This document shows, one piece after another, positions 1-5,462 of a DNA stretch of 8,341 bases. The position numbers were made by a program, and so were the translations under genes. Source of the DNA: a bacterium (GTDB lineage: Bacteria; Omnitrophota; Gorgyraeia; Velamenicoccales; JABMQK01); NCBI GenBank assembly GCA_013203265.1, contig JABMQK010000028.1, positions 1-8,341 of the forward strand, in the 5' to 3' direction. The notes under the pieces were generated by a model. It saw nothing but the letters and a program-made list of their open reading frames with translations, ran no database searches and had not been told where the DNA came from. Position 1 is the stretch's first letter; each line of letters begins with the position of its first letter.

Positions 1-11
1 ACGATAAAAAA

Positions 12-85
12 TGCGCCTGGCTGGACTCGAACCAGCAACACCTAGTTCCGAAGACTAGTGCTCTATCCAATTGAACTACAGGCGC
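12..85 (-). tRNA. tRNA-Arg, anticodon UCG
   Basis: Read on the minus strand this folds into a complete 74-nt cloverleaf. The acceptor stem GCGCCTG/CAGGCGC is a perfect 7 bp. The D stem is GTTC/GAGC with the loop AATTGGATA. The anticodon stem CTAGT/ACTAG is perfect, with loop CTTCGGA giving anticodon TCG. A 5-nt variable loop follows, then T stem GCTGG/CCAGC with loop TTCGAGT. Anticodon UCG reads CGA and probably other CGN arginine codons; A20 in the D loop and C35 agree with known bacterial tRNA-Arg identity elements. The discriminator base is A73. The 3' CCA is not encoded: the transcript continues straight into six U (positions 11-6), so a CCA-adding enzyme is needed. The U run after the GC-rich acceptor stem could help end transcription. 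Only 17 nt separate it from the radical SAM gene upstream, so it is probably cotranscribed and processed out. Confidence 0.97.
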
Positions 86-102
86 AGAAGTATTTTATAA
101 AA

Positions 103-822
103 CTATATCAATTCGCAGTCTTTACCGAGAATTGATTGAATTTTCTTTACTCTTTGAAGCGTAGGAATCCTAACCCAAGATTCAAATGCTGGACGACTGG
201 GTATATTGAGTTGAACTTTATCGGGATTGATCTTTTGAATTACTTCTTTAAATTTTCTTATATATTCTAAATCGTCATTAATTCCTTTTATCAACATTAT
301 CTCAAGCCAAATATTGCCTTTAAATTCTTTTCGTAATTCTATAAGTCCATTAATTATATCCTCTATCTTTATGCTTAAATTATTGGGTCGGTCTATTTTT
401 TCAAAAACATCCTGAGTAATTGCATCTAAAGAAGGTAAAATTAAATCTAAATCCGATATATCCCTTCTTACCTTATCATTGGAAAGCAAAGCAGAATTAG
501 TTATAATAGCGACGGGAATAGTAGTGACTTTTTTAATTTGTGTTATTATCTTTTTTATCCTTGAGTTCAAAAGCGGCTCGCCAGATCCAGAAATGGTTAT
601 ATAATCTATTCTTTTATAATCTGGGCAATCTCTTAAAAATTGGGTAAGTTCTGAAAGCACAATATCAGCCTTAACATACTCTTTTCTATCCAGCGTAAAC
701 TTTGTAGTCTTTTTAAGTTGGCAGTATACACAATTAAACAAACAATATTTATAAGGAATAACACTAAGACCTAAGGATTCTCCTAATCTTCTCGATTTAA
801 CTGGTCCGTAAATATGATTCAT
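103..822 (-). CDS. Radical SAM protein, TYW1-like (COG0731-type), function unknown
   Basis: A 239-residue single-domain radical SAM enzyme. The [4Fe-4S] cluster motif CxxxCxxC is C27-C31-C34 in CLFNCVYCQ, and the SAM-binding GxGEP motif is GSGEP at residues 79-83. The N-terminus (IYGPVKSRRLGESLG) and the later segments EIMLIKGIND (174-183) and VQLNIPSRP (203-211) match the bacterial relatives of the archaeal wyosine-synthesis enzyme TYW1. That relationship is from memory of the family. The bacterial members have no established reaction, and wyosine itself is not made by bacteria, so I assign no substrate. Many bacterial relatives carry an extra C-terminal helix-turn-helix-like segment; this protein stops soon after the barrel. 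The ATG at 822 is chosen because the family N-terminus starts here and an in-frame TAG lies 7 codons upstream (843-841). There is no Shine-Dalgarno at normal distance; a terminator-like hairpin abuts the start codon instead. tRNA-Arg follows 17 nt downstream. Confidence 0.88.
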   Translation of the reverse strand: MNHIYGPVKSRRLGESLGLSVIPYKYCLFNCVYCQLKKTTKFTLDRKEYVKADIVLSELTQFLRDCPDYKRIDYITISGSGEPLLNSRIKKIITQIKKVTTIPVAIITNSALLSNDKVRRDISDLDLILPSLDAITQDVFEKIDRPNNLSIKIEDIINGLIELRKEFKGNIWLEIMLIKGINDDLEYIRKFKEVIQKINPDKVQLNIPSRPAFESWVRIPTLQRVKKIQSILGKDCELI

Positions 823-858
823 AAAACAAATGGAGGAGGTCTAAATTCTAACCTCCCC
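823..858 (-). terminator. Intrinsic terminator of the envelope operon, abutting the next start codon
   Basis: On the minus strand GGGGAGGT (858-851) pairs with ACCTCCTC (840-833): eight pairs, one of them G-U, around a 10-nt loop. The T-rich tail ATTTGTTTT (831-823) follows and runs directly into the ATG of the radical SAM gene at 822. This is the form of a rho-independent terminator after lpxI, whose stop is about 50 nt upstream. The 5' arm also resembles a Shine-Dalgarno sequence and the 3' arm contains ACCTCCT, identical to the usual 3' end of 16S rRNA. It could therefore instead act as an attenuator or translation-control hairpin for the gene that follows. Confidence 0.6.
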
Positions 859-867
859 TTCATATAG

Positions 868-893
868 TGCTATAGACAAATCTACCTATAGCA
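868..893. repeat. Perfect 8-bp inverted repeat between lpxI and the radical SAM gene
   Basis: TGCTATAG (868-875) and CTATAGCA (886-893) are exact reverse complements separated by 10 nt, so the RNA can form an 8-bp hairpin that may extend by a G-U pair into the loop. No T-run follows on the minus strand, so it is not a textbook terminator. It could be a protein-binding operator, an RNA-stability element at the end of the lpx transcript, or the first half of a tandem hairpin with the terminator at 823-858. Its function is not evident. Confidence 0.55.
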
Positions 894-906
894 AATAAAA
901 CAATCT

Positions 907-1731
907 TCAAACGGCTACTATAATTAAATTGTATTTTTTTGCTCTTTCAATGCATTTTTCTTTATCAATAAGAAGTGTCTTTCCAGCCTCAATAGCTAAA
1001 CATTTTGCTTTTATTTTTAATAAATTTTTTACTGTTCGCAAACCAACTACCGGTATATCAAACCGCATATCTTGCTGGGGCTTAGAAACCTTTATTGCCA
1101 CGCAACCTTTGTTTGCAATGCTGCCTGCTCGCCTTATTGTAGCATCAGTACCCTCCATCGACTCCACAGCCACAATTGCTTTATTCTTTACTACCACTGT
1201 CTGACCTATATCCAGGCGTGCAATCTCCTTTGCTATTTGAAACCCAAAATTAATATCATCCCAAATTTCTCTTGTAGGCTCATCTTGCGTCAAGACTCCC
1301 CTCTTTGGTAAATAGTTCTCCAGTAGAGTTGTGGAATCTAATAATTTTATACCAGACTCTACTATTTTCTGTGCAATAGCACCAAATATGGAATCTGCGC
1401 GCCTATCCTCTAAATCTACGATTAATTTTCTTAATTCTTCATCTTGAAAAATTTCCTTATCAAATAATGTGCGGGGCTGAATCTGCCCTGACATAATAAC
1501 GCTTCGTATCCCTTCTTTATCTAAAAAGTCAAATATTTTGCGAAATTCGCTTATCTTAAACCATTTGATATCATCGACGAATTTCTTCAAACGGGGATTG
1601 GTATTATTCCTTATCGCAATACTTACAACACAAAAACCCTTATCTTTAGCTGCTTGAGCCAATAGAAAAGGAAATTTACCACTTCCGGATATCAACCCAA
1701 TTTTTTGATTATTAGATACGTTTGGTTGCAT
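907..1731 (-). CDS. lpxI: UDP-2,3-diacylglucosamine pyrophosphatase LpxI
   Basis: This is the fourth lipid A step: it hydrolyses UDP-2,3-diacylglucosamine to lipid X and UMP at the cytoplasmic face of the inner membrane. It replaces the unrelated LpxH of E. coli. The 274 residues are of normal family length. The N-terminal nucleotide-binding-like start is IGLISGSGKFPFLLAQAA (11-28). SGQIQP (81-86) follows, then EGTDATIRRAG (193-203), and finally DMRFDIPVVG (221-230). The last matches the conserved DxRFDxPxxG motif; D225 lies where the catalytically important aspartate of Caulobacter LpxI is reported. The ATG follows the lpxA stop by one base (TAAAATG), so translation is probably coupled. A GAGGGG Shine-Dalgarno-like run (1751-1746) is rather far, 14 nt, from the start. 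It is the last gene before the operon terminator; lpxB, a frequent neighbour, does not follow. Confidence 0.93.
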   Translation of the reverse strand: MQPNVSNNQKIGLISGSGKFPFLLAQAAKDKGFCVVSIAIRNNTNPRLKKFVDDIKWFKISEFRKIFDFLDKEGIRSVIMSGQIQPRTLFDKEIFQDEELRKLIVDLEDRRADSIFGAIAQKIVESGIKLLDSTTLLENYLPKRGVLTQDEPTREIWDDINFGFQIAKEIARLDIGQTVVVKNKAIVAVESMEGTDATIRRAGSIANKGCVAIKVSKPQQDMRFDIPVVGLRTVKNLLKIKAKCLAIEAGKTLLIDKEKCIERAKKYNLIIVAV

Positions 1732-1732
1732 T

Positions 1733-2506
1733 TTACCGAGCTATGCCCCTCTCGGAGCTATTTATAAAAGAAATAAGATGTGAGAGCTCTGCGGAAGGAT
1801 TTTTAAATTCTCCCTTTATCTTTTCTAAGGCGTGAGGAAGAGAAAGCCCAGAATGAAATAATATCTTAAAAGAAGTTTTTAACTGACGTATTGTATCCAA
1901 AGATACATTGGAGCGCTTAAGACCAACAAAATTAATGCTATAAACCTTGGCCGGATGGCCATCACATGTTGAATACGGAGGGATATCCTGCACAACCTTT
2001 GAACAACCTCCAATTATAGATAAATTACCTACATGCACAAATTGATGTACAGCAGAAAGCCCTCCGATAACCGCCTCATCTTCTACTGTTACATGACCTG
2101 CCAAGGTCGCATTATTGGCAAACACACATTTGTTGCCAACATGACAATCGTGTGCTATATGGCTGTAAGCCATCATAAGATTATCATCGCCTATTTTTGT
2201 CGTATTGTTTTGGGTGCCTGGATTTATAGTCGTATATTCCCTGATGATATTATTTCTACCGATATGAAGAAAGCTTTCTTCACCTTTATACTTTAAATCT
2301 TGTGGTGGACTACCAATAACTACCCCAGAAAATATCTTATTGTCTTGCCCAATCTCAGTATTGCCAATTATGGTTACATTATTTAAGATTTTCGTCCCCT
2401 TGCCAACCTTTACGTTATCACCAATAACACAATAAGGACCAACTTCTACATCTTTTTCTAAATTTGCCTTTTTTGAAATAACAACTGTGGAGTGAATTTT
2501 ACTCAT
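1733..2506 (-). CDS. lpxA: Acyl-ACP--UDP-N-acetylglucosamine O-acyltransferase LpxA
   Basis: First step of lipid A synthesis: transfer of a 3-hydroxyacyl chain from ACP to the 3-position of UDP-GlcNAc in the cytoplasm, as a trimer. The 257 residues form the expected left-handed parallel beta-helix of hexapeptide repeats (about 1-185). The helical C-terminal domain (about 190-257) ends in the typical SSERGIAR. The catalytic histidine is H119 in SHIAHDCHVGNKC, corresponding to E. coli H125. Counting from it, G167 in IIGGCSKVVQDIPPY falls where E. coli has G173, the acyl-length ruler. That would suggest room for a longer chain than in enzymes with methionine there, but this is inference from counting. 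It starts 4 nt after the lpxC-fabZ stop with no clear Shine-Dalgarno, so coupled re-initiation is likely. lpxI begins one base after its stop. Confidence 0.97.
   Translation of the reverse strand: MSKIHSTVVISKKANLEKDVEVGPYCVIGDNVKVGKGTKILNNVTIIGNTEIGQDNKIFSGVVIGSPPQDLKYKGEESFLHIGRNNIIREYTTINPGTQNNTTKIGDDNLMMAYSHIAHDCHVGNKCVFANNATLAGHVTVEDEAVIGGLSAVHQFVHVGNLSIIGGCSKVVQDIPPYSTCDGHPAKVYSINFVGLKRSNVSLDTIRQLKTSFKILFHSGLSLPHALEKIKGEFKNPSAELSHLISFINSSERGIAR
1736..1755 (-). promoter_or_regulatory. Possible small hairpin presenting the lpxI Shine-Dalgarno
   Basis: CCGAG (1755-1751) and CTCGG (1740-1736) at the very end of lpxA can pair around the 10-nt loop AGGGGCATAG, which holds most of the only purine-rich ribosome-binding candidate for lpxI. 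Folding would move that sequence closer to the lpxI ATG at 1731. The stem is only 5 bp and lies inside coding sequence, so it may be chance. Confidence 0.22.
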
Positions 2507-2510
2507 CTTA

Positions 2511-3833
2511 TCATTTATCGACTAAAGCAAACATCAATTCTGCCTCAGCTACAATCTTTCCATCTACACTTGCCTGTGTTAATAGCTGACCAGCTTTGGA
2601 ACGAATCTTGCCAACTTTTACCTCCATAACAAGCTGATCTCCTGGAACAACTGTCTTTCTGAATTTTGCATTTTTTATAGACATAAAGAAAGCTAATTTT
2701 CCTTTGTTCTGTGCCGGGGTAAGCATTAAAACCCCACCAACCTGGGCCATCGCTTCTACTATAAGGACACCAGGCATAACTGGCCTGCCTGGAAAATGCC
2801 CATTAAAAAACATCTCATTTGCCGTAACATTCTTTATGCCTACAGCGCGCTTGCCTTCTTCTAATTCAATAATTTTATCTACCAGAAGAAAAGGGTAACG
2901 ATGAGGCAATATCTGCATTATAGCTTGCACATCGAGTTCATTTCCTTTAAATTCTGTTTGTGATTGTAACTTGAATGCCGCAACGGTCTGCATACCCATA
3001 ACCTTGTGGATTTTTTCCACCATTTTATGATTAAGGAAGTGTCCGCTTCTTACCGCGATAAAATGTGCACTTATCGGCCTACCTAACAAATACAAATCTC
3101 CTATTAGATCCAAAACTTTATGGCGTAAGAATTCATCCTCAAAACGTAATTTATTCTTTACTACTCCTTTATCAGAAACGACTAGTGTATTATCATAATT
3201 GGCGCCTTTACCGAATCCTTGCTCGAGTAACTCTTCTGCTTCGCTCTCAATCACAAAAGTTCTACAAGAAGATATTTGTTTCTCAAAAATATCCTGGTCT
3301 AAATCTATATTTAAATATTGGGTTTTAAGAAACTTGGAATTTTCATGATGCAGCGTGTAAGAAATCTTAAATTTTGATGATGGAATAGCGCAGATAAATG
3401 AACCTTCGTATTCAACCCACACTGGTTCTTTTAAAACAAATACTCTACGTCTTGAATCTAACTCTTCAATTCCTGCTTCCTTTAAAATCTCTATAAAATT
3501 GGCTGAACTTCCGTCAAGTGCCGGAACCTCACAATCATCAATCTCTATCATAATGTTATCTATCTTTAAACCAGCCAAAGCAGCCATAAGATGCTCGATA
3601 GTATGAATTTCAACTCCTTTAAAGCCAATGGAAGTCTGTCGTAATTTTGTATGACCATCCAATATACTATCGGCATCAGCTTTAATAACCGGCGAATTGA
3701 CAAGATCTATCCTTTTAAACAAGATTCCGCTATTTGGACTCGCTGGTTTAAATTTTATTGTAACGGAATTACCAGTATGTATCCCTTTACCTTTTAGCTC
3801 TACTTCTTTTCTTATTGTTCTTTGCTTTTCCAT
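2511..3833 (-). CDS. lpxC/fabZ: Bifunctional UDP-3-O-acyl-GlcNAc deacetylase / 3-hydroxyacyl-ACP dehydratase (LpxC-FabZ fusion)
   Basis: Two complete enzymes in one 440-residue chain. LpxC (about 1-280) is the zinc deacetylase that makes the committed lipid A step. It has E80 and H81 in TIEHLMAAL, H238 and D242 in RHKVLDLIGDLYLLG, and H265 in SGHFLNHK, so zinc ligands and catalytic residues are all present and at almost the same numbers as in E. coli. FabZ (about 298-440) dehydrates 3-hydroxyacyl-ACP in fatty acid synthesis. It has ILPHRYPFLLVDKI (308-321), then H346 in NGHFPGRPVMPG and E360 in VEAMAQ, the catalytic pair. A short linker (about 281-297) joins them, with no stop or frameshift. 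The fusion is a known architecture, best documented in Bacteroidetes. The ATG fits the LpxC family start (MEKQRTIRK, compare MIKQRTLKR) and follows AGAGGA at close spacing, even though it lies 47 nt inside lpxD. Confidence 0.97.
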   Translation of the reverse strand: MEKQRTIRKEVELKGKGIHTGNSVTIKFKPASPNSGILFKRIDLVNSPVIKADADSILDGHTKLRQTSIGFKGVEIHTIEHLMAALAGLKIDNIMIEIDDCEVPALDGSSANFIEILKEAGIEELDSRRRVFVLKEPVWVEYEGSFICAIPSSKFKISYTLHHENSKFLKTQYLNIDLDQDIFEKQISSCRTFVIESEAEELLEQGFGKGANYDNTLVVSDKGVVKNKLRFEDEFLRHKVLDLIGDLYLLGRPISAHFIAVRSGHFLNHKMVEKIHKVMGMQTVAAFKLQSQTEFKGNELDVQAIMQILPHRYPFLLVDKIIELEEGKRAVGIKNVTANEMFFNGHFPGRPVMPGVLIVEAMAQVGGVLMLTPAQNKGKLAFFMSIKNAKFRKTVVPGDQLVMEVKVGKIRSKAGQLLTQASVDGKIVAEAELMFALVDK

Positions 3834-4869
3834 TTTTCCTCTTTTTACTTAACTCTATCCTATCTAAGCGCGCTTTTAATCCAGATACAGCTTTATTTAG
3901 TTGCGGCAGACGCTGAATATGGGCATTAATTACTGTTGCCTGTTTATGTGGCCTGGCCGGATAGCCTGATACAAAAGCATTGGAAGACACAGACTTCGTC
4001 ACCCCAGCCTGGCCACCGACGATAACATTATCACCAATTTTTATATGGCCCGATAATCCCGATTGACCAGCAAGAGTAACATTATTGCCGATAGTTGTAC
4101 TTCCTGAGATACCAACTTGTGCCACAATTATACAATTTTCTCCCGTAATAACATTGTGAGCGATATGGACTAAATTATCAATTTTAGTCCCTCTTCCAAT
4201 TATCGTTTTATCAAGACGCGCTCTATCAATAGTTACATTTGCGCCTATCTCAACATCGTCCTCAATAACAACATAACCCACCTGCGGTATTTTATAGTGA
4301 AGTCCCTTTATACTATTATAACCAAACCCATCTGAACCGATAACAGCGCCGTTATGAATAATAACTCTATTTCCAATAGAATTCTCTTCTCTTATAGATA
4401 CATTTGAATAAATTACACAATTCTGACCTATAGTCGTTTCATAACCAATATAAACTCCAGAATAAATAATACACCTATCGCCGATCTTGACTCCATCTTC
4501 AATAATAACATATGGGCCGATAGAGATATCTTTTCCCAATTTTACATCCTTACCTAAAATAGCGCTGGGATGAACCTCTTTATTGCTAATTTCTCTAGCA
4601 GGATGAAATAAAGATACTATCTTGGCGAAAGCTAAGGAAGGATTGTTAGTCTTTATTATAGGTTTGGATAAATTTTCAATCCGCTGGGAAGCTATAACCG
4701 CTGATGCCTTAGTCTCATTAATAAAATGCAGATATCTTGAATTGCTTATAAAGGTAATATCACCTTTTTTTGCTTCTTTAATTCCTGCTATGCCTGTAAT
4801 TGTTACATTGGGATCCCCTATAATCTCGGCTCCTAACAGGTCGGCGATCTCTTTTAAAGCTTTCTCCAT
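3787..4869 (-). CDS. lpxD: UDP-3-O-(3-hydroxyacyl)glucosamine N-acyltransferase LpxD
   Basis: Third acylation-pathway enzyme: adds the second, N-linked 3-hydroxyacyl chain from ACP to UDP-3-O-acyl-glucosamine. The N-terminal uridine-binding domain (about 1-98) contains GIKEAKKGDITFI (29-41). It is followed by hexapeptide repeats forming a left-handed beta-helix (about 99-297). Family signatures are GSDGFGY (178-184), H238 in HIAHN (matches catalytic H239 of E. coli) and SGYPARPH (301-308). A C-terminal helix (about 318-340) follows. The protein ends in an unusual strongly basic tail, with 12 Lys or Arg among residues 341-360. The last 15 codons and stop overlap the ribosome-binding and start region of lpxC in another frame, so the tail is largely the purine-rich start of lpxC read out of phase. 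The gene starts 2 nt after the skp stop, consistent with coupling. Confidence 0.96.
   Translation of the reverse strand: MEKALKEIADLLGAEIIGDPNVTITGIAGIKEAKKGDITFISNSRYLHFINETKASAVIASQRIENLSKPIIKTNNPSLAFAKIVSLFHPAREISNKEVHPSAILGKDVKLGKDISIGPYVIIEDGVKIGDRCIIYSGVYIGYETTIGQNCVIYSNVSIREENSIGNRVIIHNGAVIGSDGFGYNSIKGLHYKIPQVGYVVIEDDVEIGANVTIDRARLDKTIIGRGTKIDNLVHIAHNVITGENCIIVAQVGISGSTTIGNNVTLAGQSGLSGHIKIGDNVIVGGQAGVTKSVSSNAFVSGYPARPHKQATVINAHIQRLPQLNKAVSGLKARLDRIELSKKRKNGKAKNNKKRSRAKR
3837..3842 (-). promoter_or_regulatory. Ribosome binding site of lpxC-fabZ inside lpxD
   Basis: AGAGGA on the minus strand lies 3 nt before the ATG at 3833 (core GAGG 4 nt before). It settles the lpxC start: although the start codon is inside lpxD, it has its own Shine-Dalgarno, and an in-frame TAA six codons upstream prevents any longer version of the protein. 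Confidence 0.7.
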
Positions 4870-4871
4870 TA

Positions 4872-5384
4872 TTACTTCTTTGTATAACTATCATTTAGTT
4901 TCTTTAATATATCATCTGAGATATTCAGGTTATCGTCGCCGTATAAAAGCACCCTTTCATTAAGAACAAAAGTGTATTTTTTATCTTTAGCAACTTCTTT
5001 TATGGTATCCTGTATATCCTTCAGTATTTCTCTCAGCTTTTCGTCTCTTTGACTTCTCAAATCCATCTCTGCGCTGCGCTGAAACTCCTGTAAATCCCTT
5101 GTTAAACCATCAATCTCTCCCTCTTTACTCTCTTTCTCTTCTTCAGAAAGTAAAGGTAATTTATCCTGCAATTCTTTGATCTGGTCAACTTTACTATCAA
5201 TTCTTTCCTGCTCTGTCTTTTGCGTATCTTCTAATTTAACATCAAAATCCTTTGTCTTCTCATAGCCATCAAAAACTAAACCCAAATCAACATATACTAT
5301 CTTTTCTGCTGCAAATACATCCTGCAATAAAAAAACCCCTAACATAAATACTACACACACTAAAATTCTAGCCAACTTTTCCAT
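4872..5384 (-). CDS. skp: OmpH/Skp family periplasmic chaperone
   Basis: A 170-residue secreted protein of the Skp (OmpH) family, which as trimers holds unfolded outer-membrane proteins in the periplasm and delivers them to BamA. A signal peptide is clear: K3 and R6, hydrophobic core about 7-20, and likely cleavage after VFA (A25) before AEKIVYVDLG. That mature start, KIVYVDLGLVFDGYEKTK, is the conserved Skp N-terminal strand. A long charged coiled-coil arm spans about 45-130. The C-terminal segment YTFVLNERVLLYGD followed by DDILKKLN is also typical of the family. The ATG has a good Shine-Dalgarno (GAGGAG). It sits between bamA and lpxD, the same position as in the E. coli locus, which supports the assignment despite low expected sequence identity in this family. 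Confidence 0.92.
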   Translation of the reverse strand: MEKLARILVCVVFMLGVFLLQDVFAAEKIVYVDLGLVFDGYEKTKDFDVKLEDTQKTEQERIDSKVDQIKELQDKLPLLSEEEKESKEGEIDGLTRDLQEFQRSAEMDLRSQRDEKLREILKDIQDTIKEVAKDKKYTFVLNERVLLYGDDNLNISDDILKKLNDSYTKK

Positions 5385-5392
5385 CCTGTTTT

Positions 5393-5398
5393 CTCCTC
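5393..5398 (-). promoter_or_regulatory. Ribosome binding site of skp
   Basis: GAGGAG lies 8 nt before the skp ATG at 5384. It is the best-formed Shine-Dalgarno in the window at ideal spacing, in contrast to bamA upstream, which has none. This fits a gene that must be translated independently across a 78-nt gap. Confidence 0.75.
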
Positions 5399-5412
5399 TT
5401 GTTAAAAGATTC

Positions 5413-5460
5413 TAGTAACTTATGACCTCTTAAACTTATCGTTAATTACTTTAGTTACTA
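5413..5460. repeat. Inverted and direct repeats in the bamA-skp spacer
   Basis: TAGTAACT (5413-5420) and AGTTACTA (5453-5460) are exact inverted repeats separated by 32 nt. Within the same spacer AACTTAT occurs twice (5417-5423 and 5433-5439), a direct repeat with 16-nt period. The stem is AT-rich with a large loop and lacks a T-run, so a terminator is unlikely. A binding site or chance in AT-rich sequence are both possible. I see no convincing promoter in this spacer. Confidence 0.3.
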
Positions 5461-5462
5461 AA

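Noticed and set aside
840..906. Dedicated promoter for the radical SAM gene
   Set aside because: Candidate -10 boxes such as TATAGG or TATATG have no -35 at 16-18 nt; the best pair (TTGAAG with TATAGG) is spaced only 14 nt.
929..1311. Two overlapping plus-strand open frames opposite lpxI
   Set aside because: They are antisense to a well-conserved gene, have no family resemblance and no ribosome binding site I would trust.
2033..3328. Plus-strand open frames opposite lpxA and lpxC-fabZ
   Set aside because: Short frames antisense to genes with complete catalytic motifs; their sequences look like reverse-frame translation.
2511..3833. LpxC-FabZ fusion as an assembly or sequencing artefact
   Set aside because: The reading frame is continuous, both domains are complete with a short linker, and the same fusion is an established architecture in other bacteria.
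3787..3860. Programmed frameshift joining LpxD to LpxC
   Set aside because: The lpxC frame has a TAA six codons upstream of its ATG, lpxC has its own Shine-Dalgarno, and no good slippery heptamer is present (the A-run is preceded by T and the frame relation is +1).
4622..4963. Plus-strand open frame opposite the lpxD start and skp end
   Set aside because: It crosses the lpxD/skp boundary on the opposite strand and shows no domain or signal; taken as a shadow.
5413..5460. Intrinsic terminator after bamA
   Set aside because: The loop is 32 nt, the stem AT-rich and no T-run follows; it is recorded only as a repeat.
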